In this document: positions 8,480 to 18,390 of the stretch, one piece after another | How positions within the stretch are numbered: position 1 is the first letter of the stretch | How the letters are laid out: every line of letters starts with the position of its first letter | Source of the DNA: Bathynomus jamesi | Taxonomy: Eukaryota > Arthropoda > Malacostraca > Isopoda > Cirolanidae | Direction: 5' to 3' | Assembly: GCA_023014485.1 (NCBI GenBank) | Contig: JAJOZX010000996.1 | Location: 975,001 to 1,039,000 of the forward strand | DNA: 64,000 nt | Translations under genes and position numbers: made by a program | The notes under the pieces: model-generated | Told to the model about the DNA's origin: nothing | The model's input: the letters and a program-made list of their open reading frames with translations, nothing else | Databases searched by the model: none

Positions 8480-10886
8480 TTTCAAGCTATCTGGGAAGAG
8501 ACGGCGGCGTTCGTTGACAACTTGTAGAAGAATGTATCTGTTCTTCATCCTTCGTAAGATGACTGCTGTATTCTTGAATGAGAGCAATCGCTTTCTCTGC
8601 ATAGTCATTCACAACGTTGATGGCTCTCACCTTCTCTTTTGCTCGTTTGTACTGCTCCAGTTCGCTCCAGGTTGTTGGATTTTCCTTGAGAAAGTGTTCC
8701 GATAGGTTAAACTTTGTGAATAGAGTGCGGGATCTGTTTGTGACGAAATCCCGTAGTGACTTATCCCTGAAAGTTTTGAGATCAACTTGAACTTTTTTGG
8801 GAGTGCTTCATCGTCCTCCGCATTACTGTTAGCATTCAGCGCGTGAATCATCTGAATCTTTGTCGAAGCCGAGGTCTTGTCATCAAAAAAGGCCAGAGCA
8901 ACCAATTCTTCCGAAAGGTACCAGAGATGGTTGGACATTTTGGCTGAGGCGACTTGTGAAATGCCTGGATGTATTGATGAGTAACCCAGCAAATCTTTGA
9001 GGAACTGAAGATCATTTACTGGAGCACAGGGTGCGCTGGGAGAAGTGATCCAGGCTTTAATGTAGAGACGTACTGCAAAAAGGCAGATATCTCGCAGACC
9101 CTTCTCCTCGCGAGAAGAGAGGTGGAACTGGCCACGAAACGTCCATACTTTTAGACTGTAGATGACTTTTGACATCCAACGGGCATGGTGCATGGACCCT
9201 GGAGTCATAAAACGGGTGCTCTTTGCTGGCATTGCTCCGAGGAAGATGCTTGCCAGCTCCAGCAGCTCTCTATAATTATAATCGTCTCTCGGTTGAGCTT
9301 CAGAAAGCTGGGAGTTGATGAACATCAAAAGCTCCTCTTTCTCGTCTGACAGAGATTGGCATATGAAAGGATCAGTGAAACCGTTCTGGAAATTTTGTTT
9401 GTCAAGACATTGCCACTTAGCTGCAAATCGTTTGAAGAGGGGTACTTCGGGCGCACTCGACTCTCCCATACAACGTTTGAAAACCCCTGCTATTACAAAC
9501 TCGTAAATATGGTGACGGCAGGCGAAGAAGAGAAGGTTGCGTCCGAGATTCTGCTCAATCAAGATACAAGCTAGTTGTGTCGAAACTCATACCTTGAACC
9601 TTTTCTTCTATTCCCCACTCTCTGAGTGCATTACAGACTGCAATAGATTGAACTTGTCCAGTTGCAGAAGGTAGTTTCGCCACTGTTAGTAATTGAGACG
9701 AGAACTGGCAGACGATCAGAATACTCTTTTCCAGTAATATTGGGCAATATTTTTCCGTCCCAGTGCACTACGAGAGGACCTTCCGCCTGAAAAGTTTCTT
9801 TGAGTAGATGAAACATTGCCTCTCGGTGTTGTTGACGAGAACGCTAAATTGTCTGCCAGTTGAGTGCCAAATCTGTGACATCATGGCCCAGGCTCTTAGC
9901 TGTTTCAATCATTACCATTGTTGCCGTTCTGTCAGAGAGTTTGGTACGGTCGAGAACAGCAGATAAGGTTGAGGTAATGACCATCTTTCGACCACGCTGA
10001 CGAGGCTGATCGCTTGTGCTAGGTCCTGGCTCAGCAGTCCACTCAGGATCTTCGGGTTTGACTTCAGGATCTGATTCACTGTTTGATGAAGCCTTCATTA
10101 CTTTAGTAGCCGCCTTCTTCTGTGAAAGGAAAAGAAGGACCAGATTAGATTTGTGCTTTTATGAAGTAAAATCAGCAGTAAATAAATGTATAGAACCATG
10201 AAAATAATGTGTGTATATAGAACAGAATAATATAGAACAGAACAGAAAAGAATAGAATAATGTATATATAGTAAAATATATAGAACCATGTAAATAATAA
10301 ATGACAGCATTAGATTTTATATAAAGCTAAGCACTAACCATCGAAGTTTCACTGCGCCTTTGATCCTCTTCCATTTTTCTCTTAGCAGCTCTCTGTTCTT
10401 TCTTGTGCAGGCTGACATCAAATCCAGTCATGCAGCCGCGTCGCCCCTTTTCTCGCTGAGCTATCAAAAATTCACGATCCTTAGGGATAGTAATCCTCTT
10501 TAAGGCGTCCGCATGTGCAATGTCGAAGAGATCATCGAGTGCACTAATAAACTTCTCTTCATTAGACTTCTGAGTAGCTGATGTTCGTCGCTTGTTCTTT
10601 TTCAGCAGCCTCCAATTTTCGAACACTTCCTCAAGCTTTTCCTTGCAATGATGTACTTCTTTGGTCGGTATTCTATCATAGCTTTCTCCCATAACGGCAG
10701 AATTTTCTGAATTACATATGTTGACGCATCTCGTTTAATTTCTTTGTTTTGATTGTGGCGATAGAGAAAAACACCAAGAGCTTGTCTGAGTGATGGTAGC
10801 TTGGATCCAATAATTTCAATAATTTCACTTCCAAGTAGATAAACATAATTTTCAGAGCGCGTATTTGGTACTATACTAGAAGCCAT
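8480..10886 (-). pseudogene. HTQ-ER-related transposase-like gene, spliced, copy 1
   Basis: Minus-strand gene of an uncharacterised, multi-copy arthropod family. It starts at MASSIVPNTR (10886) and shifts frame near 10690 into KEKLEEVFENW..LDDLFDIAHADAL and REFLIAQREKGRRG. An intron follows (10120-10338: donor GTTAGT, acceptor TTTCACAG, phase 0), which joins ..RRSETSM to KKAATKV in frame. Next come an in-frame TAG at 9844-9846, then PLVVHWDGKILP, DRLPVLVS, FDTT, a small deletion, then ACILIEQNLGRN, CRHHIYE and GSMHHARWM. After a frameshift near 8765 comes VVNDYAEKAIALI. FDTT is probably one of the catalytic acids of an RNase H-like fold (inference). No terminal repeats were found. It is broken but largely complete. 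Confidence 0.75.
10120..10338 (-). other. Spliceosomal intron of copy 1
   Basis: The minus strand reads ATG|GTTAGTGC at the donor and CTTTCCTTTTCACAG|AAG at the acceptor. Removing 219 nt keeps the frame (phase 0) and joins two blocks that both match the family. This shows that the family uses host splicing. Confidence 0.7.
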
Positions 10887-11126
10887 ACTTTTTCTGAAAT
10901 GAAATAAATAGGATTAAATATAATAATAAAATTAAAAATAATTAAATATAATTAATTAAATATAATTATTTAATTAAATATAAAATTAAAATTAATTAAA
11001 TATGATAAAAAAATAAATAAATAGGATTTGAACACTGAGCTATCTCTAAAAATTCTTCAAATTCTTTCCTATTTCATGTGTCGCAGTTTTACATGGAAAT
11101 AAAAAAATAAAAAAAATAAGGGCCAC
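10887..11126. other. AT-rich spacer, no gene
   Basis: ATTAAATATAATTA-type low-complexity sequence and A-rich runs; nothing coding. Confidence 0.7.
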
Positions 11127-11454
11127 CCTAATATATACATATATATATACACACACATTTCAACTGCAAAGAACACGCAGTATAATTAACGTAAAGAACG
11201 ACGCTTGTATAGGAGAACATTCCGCGCAAGATGAGGAGGGAGAACGAACAAATGAAAAAATGAGGTAACCACCCGGGAATCGAACCCGGGATCTTCCGAT
11301 TGCCGGTCAGATATGGTGCAGTGGTTATCATATCTGACCGGCAATCGGAAGATCCCGGGTTCGATTCCCGGATGGTTACCTCATTTTTTCATTTGTTCGT
11401 TCTCCCTCCTCATCTTGCGCGGAATGTTCTCCTATACAAGCGTCGTTCTTTACG

Positions 11455-11456
<2 letters not shown>
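11127..11456. mobile_element. Head-to-head pair of tRNA-derived SINEs
   Basis: Two SINE copies face each other around a spacer of about 15 nt (11310-11324). Each arm reads: 3' part of a tRNA, then CTCATTTTTTCATTTGTTCG, then the body CCTCATCTTGCGCGG..CAAGCGTCGTTCTTTACG. The right arm ends in (TA)n(CA)n and the left in its mirror. The arms differ at only a few bases. The body is the same as at 1-69. Pol III boxes are present only on the plus reading through the spacer. The pair would make an almost perfect hairpin RNA. Confidence 0.9.
11305..11380 (+). tRNA. tRNA-like head of SINE (pseudo-tRNA)
   Basis: A box TGGTGCAGTGG fits TRGYNNARNNG, and B box GGTTCGATTCC is perfect. The D-loop GTGGTTATCA and the anticodon arm TCTGA-CCGGCAA-TCGGA are recognisable (GGC would fall at the anticodon, but position 33 is C, not T). 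The T arm pairs CCCGGG. The 3' acceptor GGTTACC has no matching 5' strand, because that side is replaced by the inverted copy. This is a SINE promoter, not a working tRNA gene. The D-loop resembles tRNA-Val or tRNA-Gly types. Confidence 0.7.

Positions 11457-11493
<37 letters not shown>
11455..11493. repeat. (TA)n(CA)n microsatellite
   Basis: TA dinucleotides followed by ACACAC link the SINE to the mariner derivative. Confidence 0.95.
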
Positions 11494-11495
<2 letters not shown>

Positions 11496-11894
11496 GGGTG
11501 TCCCATAAGTCTGGAACCATAGGGTAAAATAAGTAATTCATGTTTTTCCGTTTATGCAAGTGCCCATGATGTCTTTGAGTATGGAAGAACGCATCCAGGT
11601 AATTCTACTCGTAGGAAATCGGAGTGAGAGGGAGGTCGCTGGGGAATTTAACAGATTGTATCCGGACCGCGCACCGATAACACACAGCTGTGTCGGCAAA
11701 CTTGTAGCAAAGTTCAGGGAAACGGGATCCATCGGAGATAAACCACGCAGTGGACCTCCGAGGACATCCACCGACGATGACACAGCCGCTACCATCCTCG
11801 CTCATTTCACAAACAGGCCCCAAACGTCTCTTCGGCGTTTTTATTGCCGTTTTTATCATTTTACCCTACGGTTCCAGACTTACGGGACACCCTG
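11494..11894 (+). mobile_element. Deleted mariner-like element, 401 bp
   Basis: Terminal inverted repeats CAGGGTGTCCCATAAGTCTG and (inverted) CAGGGTGTCCCGTAAGTCTG extend through AACCRTAGGGTAAAAT. TA follows the right end; the left end abuts (CA)n. The interior is the 5' part of a transposase gene fused to the 3' end by an internal deletion. This is a typical non-autonomous mariner deletion derivative. Confidence 0.9.
11569..11850 (+). pseudogene. mariner-like transposase, N-terminal HTH part
   Basis: Starting at MSLSMEERIQ, the frame shows a helix-turn-helix: EERIQVILLVGNRSEREVAG, then SVGKLVAKFRETG-like residues and KPRSGPPR. The pattern [GRPR-like KPRSGPPR between two HTH units] is typical of Tc1/mariner DNA-binding domains. 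The frame then runs ..ILAHFTNRPQTSLRR and enters the 3' terminal repeat. The whole catalytic domain (three acidic residues) is deleted. Confidence 0.8.
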
Positions 11895-12097
11895 TACGTA
11901 TATATAACATCACTGAAGGACGTTTTCCTTGCACATCTTATCTTCAAATTTGATATATGGTTTAAGATTTTAAAGAATTTTTCCTCTTAATAGGGTATGG
12001 AGCATTAACTGTAAGAATTCTCTTTTTCCTTTTACCAGTGATGAAAATGTACATTCTTAAACTCATTATATATTAAAAAGCATTAATAACGTAGGAG

Positions 12098-12891
12098 CAG
12101 TGGTGGGCACCGTTAACCAAAAAGTTAACTTCGATAACGATAATCCGTTAACCCCAATTTTTAACTCCGATAACGATAATCCGATAATTTTACTACAAAG
12201 TTAACGGAAGTTAACGATAATCCGTTAACGATAACTATTTCTTTACTAACATTTAAAAAATCAAGGAAAAAAGCTTTAAAACCCATAGAAAATGTTTATT
12301 TATGCAAAATCCAACAATAAATAGGTATTTAACTGTATTTTTATCAAGTTTTGCAACTTTTTTGCTTAATAACTTTTTTTTTTTTTTTAATAAAAAATGT
12401 ACTGATTACATGTTTTGAAACCCTTGTAACCACTAACCATTAACTAAATTTTAATTTACCAGAGAATTATTATGGCGGGAACTGAAAGGTAAAATTAAAT
12501 TTTAGGCACATTTATTAAAAACTGACACAATGTGCTGGTTGCCCTTCAGAAAGACCAACTTCTCAAAGTTAGGCCCAACTGCCAGTCTTGACCTCTTGGG
12601 CCTCAGGATGTCCTTGCCGAGAGAGAAGAGCCGTTCCACTGCGGCAGAGGACGGAATTGGCAGACTGAAGTTATGGCGGTTTGAATTCATTCGCGGAGCG
12701 TTGATCTTCCGTGAATGACTCCTCGCAGTTAACGTGTTAACGGACTTTAACAGACTAAATATCGAGTTATCGGAAGTTAACTGGTCCGATAACGATAAAT
12801 GGAAATTAACTTCCGTTAATAGTCCGTTAAAAAAAGTTAACTTCGTTAATTAACTGTTATCGGATTAACGCTTCTTTAGTGCCCAACACTG
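12098..12891 (-). mobile_element. Non-autonomous hAT element with perfect 8-bp duplication
   Basis: The ends CAGTGGTGGGCACCGTTAAC and (inverted) CAGTGTTGGGCACTAAAG are flanked by identical CGTAGGAG (12090-12097 and 12892-12899). The subterminal regions are filled with GTTAACG, GATAACGATAA and TCCGTTAA words on both sides, as expected for transposase binding sites in hAT elements. Only a remnant of the transposase remains. The 8-bp duplication, end sequence and dimerisation motif agree on hAT. Confidence 0.95.
12502..12690 (-). pseudogene. hAT transposase, C-terminal dimerisation fragment
   Basis: The frame contains LPIPSSAAVERLFSLGKDIL followed by RPKRSRL and FEKLVFLKGN. This is the hallmark hAT C-terminal dimerisation motif (P-x-S-S-x-x-x-E-R-x-F-S). 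The BED finger and catalytic RNase H-like region are missing, so it is a leftover exon inside a deletion derivative. Confidence 0.9.
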
Positions 12892-12899
12892 CGTAGGAG

Positions 12900-13528
12900 T
12901 AAGTCATATTATTAGTTTAGTATGACTTCTTTTGGTATGATTTCTCCATTTTCCAGTATGACTCGATGATAGGGAATGTCATGCAAATGTAATGATGGGG
13001 TTGTTTAATATCCTTCGCAAAATCTAGGGTTATATGACGAAGGTGACCACTGCTTTACGTAGGATCTAAACCAGGGGTTGCTAGGTGAACTGGAGGCGAA
13101 GGATGGTCTTCCATCTAACTACTCTCCAGACCCAATGCCGCTTAATTTTATTGATCGACGGGAAACGATGCTATGATATTGACCATGAGGTAGCTCGCAT
13201 GTCATATACAAAGATAAAGGGAAGATTATGAGGTAAACCGGCGATTTCCACCCTTTGGTACGCGTAAGATCGATGGAACGCGAAGCTGTTTTAGGTGGTA
13301 CTAGAAAACCAAAGTGTCAAAAAGTGTTGCGAATTTAACAATTTACTCTAAAAACTATATAATTATTTTAACATCAGACAAGGGGGAGTGTGAGGGGCCT
13401 GGTGTGTTACTGAAACCTTCACTGGTTCTCCCTTAATGTATCTACTAAATTTGGTGCAGATTACAGTAATCGTTTAGACGTGTATAAACGAACATAGACA
13501 TCATCCCCTGCATATTAAATAATAATAT
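12900..13528. other. Intergenic with one dispersed repeat
   Basis: No gene was seen. Bases 13005-13205 (ACCCAATGCCGCTTAATTTT, GATCGACGGGAA) resemble 24500-24700 (ACCCAATGTCGCTTAATTTC, GATCTACGGGAA), in the same orientation. They are diverged copies of an interspersed repeat, perhaps a LINE 3' region. Confidence 0.6.
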
Positions 13529-14839
13529 ACAGAGTGTTTGAAAACTTTCCGTAAAAAAATTGTAATGGGGGATAGGCAACACCAAAGACAAACCCTTTTC
13601 GTCTATAAGTGTATGTTCGCTGACGTCACCATTCGGCGCGAGAGGGCGCCGCTGCAATTGGCTAAAAGGTGAAGTGGGCTAGACTCGCGCTTGCCGCGGG
13701 CATTCTTAAATCGGACGTAGTGTAACATGGAGCGTTTCACGACTGCTGAGATGGCTGACATGCATATGGTGTACGGGGCTGCCAATGGAAACGGAAGAGC
13801 TGCTGTGAGGTTGTAGCGACAGCGCTTCCCAAACAGACTTGTGCCAAACCACCAAACGTTTGCGCATTTGCACATCGTTGCTGGAGTGTGCTGGGGCCCC
13901 GTCGTGTTGAAACCACATTCGTCTACGAATAGTCAAGGGAACATCTTCCAGCAGTTCCGGCAACGTTTCTTCAAGAAATATCCGATAAACCCGCCCGTCG
14001 AGTCGGGCAGGCAGCAGGTACGGCCCAATCAACTTACCATGGACGATACCCGCCCAAACATTGACGGCGAATTGTTCTTGATGAGCATGCACCCGTGTAG
14101 CATGTGGATTTGCGTGCGCCCACACGTGAGAATTGTGCATGTTAAACACACCCTCACGTGTGAAACAGGCCTCATCTGAGAACAGCACATAAGCCGGAAA
14201 ATTAGGCTGCACCGCTGTCTGCTGCAGAAACCAGCGTGCGAATTCCACACGAAGAGGGTAATCCCGAGGTTGTAATGCCTCGACTCTCTGACGATGAAAC
14301 GGATGTAACTGCTGCTCGTGCAACACCAGGTCGTGGTTCACACCGAGGATACGTGCAACACCTCGCGTGCTTGCGCTTGGATTGTCCTCAAATCGCCGTA
14401 GGATTTCGTCTTCCATGTCAGGAGTGCGCACGTTTCTCTCCCGACCAGTGTCATGCATGTTTGTATGGAATGTTCCAGTTTCTCGCAGTCGCCGATGCAA
14501 ATGCGCAAACGTTTGGTGGTTTGGCACACGTCTGTTTGGGAAGCGCTGTCGGTACAACCTCACAGCAGCTCTTCCGTTTCCATTGGCAGCCCCATACACC
14601 ATATGCATGTCAGCCATCTCAGCATTCGTGAAGCGCTCCATGTTACGCGTCCTACGTCCGATTTAAGAATGCCCGCGGCAAGCGCGAGTCTAGCCCACTT
14701 CACCTTTTAGCCAATTGCAGCGGCGCCCTCTCGCGCCGAATGGTGACGTCAGCGGACATACACTTATAGACGAAAAGGGTTTGTCTTGGTGTTGCCTATC
14801 CCCCATTACAATTTGTACGGAAAGTTTTCAAACACCCTG
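13529..14839 (-). mobile_element. Fold-back mariner-like element (two 5' ends)
   Basis: It is flanked by TA (13527-13528 and 14840-14841). The ends are CAGAGTGTTTGAAAACTTTC and CAGGGTGTTTGAAAACTTTC. The outer ~347 bp on each side (13529-13873 and 14491-14839) are inverted copies of the 5' end of the same element, including its start codon. The middle holds one transposase copy on the minus strand. The true 3' end has been replaced by a second 5' end. Confidence 0.9.
13706..14641 (-). pseudogene. mariner-like transposase fused to its own antisense 5' end
   Basis: The minus frame starts MERFTNAEMADMHMVYGAAN with an N-terminal helix-turn-helix. It then reads RRFEDNPSASTRGVARILGV (second HTH), YVLFSDEACF (first catalytic Asp) and WFQHDGAPAHSS (second Asp). 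After SSNDVQMRKRL the residues are the antisense translation of the gene's own first 115 codons, so the third catalytic Asp/Glu is absent. The 311-residue length is therefore accidental. The real family member should continue past HDGAPAH with a further third of the protein. Confidence 0.85.
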
Positions 14840-14841
14840 TA

Positions 14842-15207
14842 TATACTGTATGTACACACGCACACACACACACACACAGACACACACACACACATATATA
14901 TATATTATATATATATATATAATATATATATAATATATACAGTATATTTCGTAGGAGGTATGTATGCCATGACAGTTCATTTGTTAGTCTCAATATCCTT
15001 CAAAGTTTATACGTGAAAGCTCGTTCTTGCTTCAAGTACGAGGTAACAATCGAGCTTAATCCGTTCCTGACTTGCACAAAGGACCCTGAGACGACTTGCT
15101 GTGAACAAGAATAAAGTCGCAGGTACCGTTTTAATTTAATTAAAGGAAATTTTTCCACTGACTGGACGGAGTGAACTTAAATAATTGGCACTCTTCTTCG
15201 ATATATA
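14842..15207. other. Simple repeats and spacer
   Basis: (CA)n and (TA)n tracts at 14852-14945, then about 260 bp with no recognisable gene. Confidence 0.7.
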
Positions 15208-15577
15208 CAGGGTGGGCCAAAAGTCTGGATCCATAGGAAAATATTTATTTTAATACATAAATTACAACAAATGGTAAATACTTAAAATGAATATCAACTT
15301 TAACTCGTAAATGCGTATCCGTGATACTGTACAGTAGTTCGTACTCCAGTATAAATACTCAAATACTTTTTTTATTTCAGCCCAGAAATGGCTTCGAATC
15401 TAACAACAGAAGACCGGGTAGAACTTGTGCTCATGTTTATACTGGAGTACGAACTACTGTACAGTATCACGGATACGCATTTACGAGTTAAAGTTGATAT
15501 TCATTTTAAGTATTTACCATTTGTTGTAATTTATGTATTAAAATAAATATTTTCCTATGGATCCAGACTTTTGGCCC
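15208..15577. mobile_element. Fold-back mariner-like element, right end truncated
   Basis: It starts TA-CAGGGTGGGCCAAAAGTC (15206-15225). Arm 15208-15353 recurs inverted at 15437-15577, but the last six bases of the right terminus are replaced by a TTACC repeat. The ~80-bp centre contains ATGGCTTCGAATC (15385-), reading MASNLTTEDRVELVLM, the start of a transposase with the typical LTxEDR HTH entry. Both arms derive from the 5' end. Confidence 0.85.
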
Positions 15578-15628
15578 TTACCTTACACCTTACCTTACAA
15601 CCTTACAAAGGTTTCGCGCGATGATTTC

Positions 15629-16333
15629 TCATTTCGCGAAGGTCAAGCTTGTCGCCCCTCCTCTCGAGTTGGCCTGGTGAAGTAGTGAGTAGGATTCTTG
15701 CGCTCTCCACCTCACATAGCCAGGTACGCCCGGCTCATCGGGGATTGTTCTGAGCCAGGCGTCTAGTCTTCTTTTGAAGATTTTCACTGCAACTCCCTTC
15801 GTGTTTCTTAGGTCTTTGGGCAACTGATTAAACAGTTTTGGTCCTCTCACTACAAAACTATTTTCTTTCAGGGTTAAGGATATTCCCTGTCTCGCCTTCA
15901 ATTTGGGAATACGACACAGTCTACCGTTTCTACTTTCCACCGTTGTTTGGAGAGTTATAGGGTTCAGAGTAAGATTAGGGACTAGTTTCTCCATTATTTT
16001 CCAAGTGTAAATAATGGTGTATCTCTCTCTTCTCCTTTCCAGTGAATATAGGTCTAGTTCTCGTAACCTTTCCCAGTAATTTAGTTCTTTGCACCCATTG
16101 ATCTTGGCTGTGAAGCTTCTCTGGATCCCTTTCAGCTGTCGAATGTCTTCTTTTTTATATGGGCATGTTAGGACCGAGCAGTATTCCAATTTGGGTATTA
16201 TCAGGGTTTTCAGTAGAGGAATCATTATATTCCTATCCCTTCGTTTAAAGGTTTTCAATATCTGACCCGTTATTCTCTTTGCTCTGTTTACTGCTATCTT
16301 ATTTTGTGTTTCAAATTTCGCACCATCTGTCAT
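15629..16333 (-). pseudogene. LINE ORF2 C-terminal domain
   Basis: The 234-residue frame has the post-RT region: RAKRITGQILKTF, then IMIPLLKTLIIPKLEYCSVL (the typical YKSLIRPKLEYC-like motif), IQRSFTAKI, and later FVVRGPKLFNQLPKDLRN (W/LFNxLPxxLR). These motifs follow the RT palm in CR1/jockey-type LINEs. It is out of frame with the upstream palm at 16460-16918. Confidence 0.8.
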
Positions 16334-16459
16334 TACAGTACAACCCCTAAATCTTTTGCTCTGGAATTTCTTTGAATTTCCTGTCCATTTGGGGTATAAT
16401 ATTCCATGGATTTTAGGTCTTCTCTTTTTCCGTACCGTAATAGCTGAAACTTCTCGGTG

Positions 16460-16918
16460 TTAAACTTCATATTGTTGTCTTCCGTCCACTTGTAGATTCT
16501 GTTTATATCGGTTTGTAGAGATCCTGTCTTCTGGGTTTCTTATTTTTCTACTGATCTTTGTGTCATCCGCAAAGGATGTTACTGTTCTGTCTCTGGTAAC
16601 GTCCTCATTTATGTCAGTTAGCATGATTATGAAGAGTAGTGGAGCTAATACTGTTCCTTGTGGTCCTGAGCTGAGGATCTCTGATTCCGATGAAGATACT
16701 CCTTGTACTGTAACGACTTGCCGCCGCTCACTGAGGAAATTATATATCCATTTCCCTACTTTTCCTGTTATTCCCATATATTTCAGTTTATGTATTATGA
16801 TTCCGTGGTCACACTTGTCGAACGCTTTAGCAAAGTCTGTATATAGTACATCATAGTTTTCATTACTTTCAAGTGAATCAATAATGTGTACCAGTGTTCC
16901 ATTAGTTGTGATAGACAT
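16460..16918 (-). pseudogene. LINE ORF2 reverse transcriptase palm
   Basis: NYDVLYTDFAKAFDKCDHGI is motif A (FAKAFD), SSGPQGTVLAPLLFIIMLTD is motif B with PQGTVLAPLLF, and VTSFADDTKISRKI holds the catalytic FADD box. The order and spacing fit a non-LTR RT. The preceding fingers region is coded in another frame (17138-17335: AAGPDKWNATLIKN). A frameshift separates it from the downstream part. Confidence 0.9.
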
Positions 16919-17137
16919 GATCTGCCTGACCGAAACCCGTGTTGGTTATCATTGAATTTTTTCTGAGTTTCCAAAAAGTCAGATTTTCTGTCTAACTATT
17001 CTTTCAAATATTTCAGTGAGATGGGATGTAAGCGATACTGTTTTTGGCCTCGGATCGATCTCCTCCTTATAGTATATTGGGACTATGTTCGCGCTCTTCA
17101 GGATGCTCGGTATTTCTCCCGTGTCTAGTGATCGTCT

Positions 17138-17335
17138 CTATATCCAGTATAGGGGCTCAGCAATTGCATTCTTGCAGTTTTTGATCAGTGTGGCATTCCA
17201 TTTATCCGGTCCTGCCGCTGAGTGTGTTTTTAGTTTCCCTATGGCTTGTGTAATATCATCCGTCGTAAAGTCGAAATCCGTTATACTTTCCCCTTGTGGT
17301 TCTTCTTCAAAGAACGAGTTTCTATCGGATATCAA
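17138..17335 (-). pseudogene. LINE RT fingers segment
   Basis: DDITQAIGKLKTHSAAGPDK followed by WNATLIKNCKNAIAEPL is the conserved RT entry (K..A.GPD.....LK) of non-LTR elements, on the minus strand between the linker and palm of the same LINE. Confidence 0.8.
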
Positions 17336-17371
17336 TTTGTCAGATTTTGGGATACTGAAAGACGATTCGTG

Positions 17372-18095
17372 CTAAGCTCTTAATATTTCAGATACTTCTG
17401 TTAGATCATCAGATAAATCACTGTTCTCATTTTTTAAAGGTCCGATAGTCGCATGGTTTTTCGAATTTCTTTTTGCGAAATTATAGAAGTACTTTGAGTT
17501 AGCCTTTATCGCTTCTATAGCGTCGTCTTCTTCTTTTTCTGTATGCTTCTCGATTAGTTCCTCTATGACGACATCGATACTTTGCAGTTTATCATTTAAT
17601 ATTTTTCTGATGTTATCTTTACAATTACTTAATTTTGCAGTCACTCCTTTTCTCTTTCGGAACAATGTCCTCTTTTGTCTTTCGAACCTGCTTTTCTTTC
17701 TTCTTTGTTGTATCTTTGGGACATGTTTTTCCACAATTTCTAACGTCTTCTCCTCTAATGTCATTTGCATCTCCTCCGTTGTCTTGGCCTCGAAAATGGT
17801 TTTCCAATCTATTACTGCCATGCTGGATGTCACATCTTCTCAGTTTATAGCTTTGGAGTGAAAATTAAAAATTTCGAATTTGCTTCTTCCTGTTGTGTGT
17901 TCTTTCCTTTCCTGTTGCCTTTATATTAGTTGTTATTTCGATGATGTTGTGGTCCGATATCATAGTTGGGGATATTTCTAAATTATGAATTAGATTACTG
18001 TTGTTTGTGAATACCAAATCTAGGCAGTTGTTTTTTCTTGTGTTTTCTGTTATTTCTTGCGTCAACATAAATTCATTAACATAAAATATATATAT
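17372..18095 (-). pseudogene. LINE endonuclease end and basic linker
   Basis: From 18095: NNCLDLVFTNNSNLIHNLE and ISDHNIIEI match the end of an APE-like endonuclease (LDLVFT..., SDHN with the catalytic Asp and His). Next comes a Lys/Arg-rich linker (QQRRKKSRFERQKRTLFRKR) and YFYNFAKRNSK just before RT. The start of the endonuclease is missing (5' truncation at the TA tract). Confidence 0.75.
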
Positions 18096-18125
18096 ATATA
18101 TATATATATGGCTAAAAAGACCCAT

Positions 18126-18390
18126 CGAGGGGTTTTGAAGGAACTGATTCTTCTTGATCCGAAGCTGGTCCAGGACTGATTTCTATTTCGGTGCTCTTAA
18201 ATAAAATTCCTTGTGACACTTCACTTTCCGGAACTTGTCCAGTTCCGGCTGGAAATCAAAGAAGGAATTTATCATAAGACAAAATGACTGTAGACCCATA
18301 TACTTCATGCTTGCGGTTAATGCTTGCGGCTGAAGTTCCAATCGAGGTTCAGAAATGCTTTGGCTCTTCCAGCGGATGTCTGATTCATGG
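18126..18390. other. Spacer, unclear
   Basis: A minus-strand frame with a non-ATG start covers 18183-18422. It has no recognised domain and may be a downstream exon or 3' UTR of the signal-peptide ORF. I see nothing else. Confidence 0.4.

Larger units (their letters stand above)
15578..18095 (-). mobile_element. LINE (CR1/jockey-like), 5'-truncated, minus strand
   Basis: The minus-strand ORF2 remains run from the end of an endonuclease-like region at 18095 to the C-terminal domain at 15629. The 3' end has short CTTAC/CCTTACAA repeats at 15575-15605. The 5' end stops in (TA)n at 18086-18108. Related fragments sit at 232-344 and 2345-2460, so the family is dispersed. At least three frameshifts or stops break the ORF. 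Confidence 0.8.
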
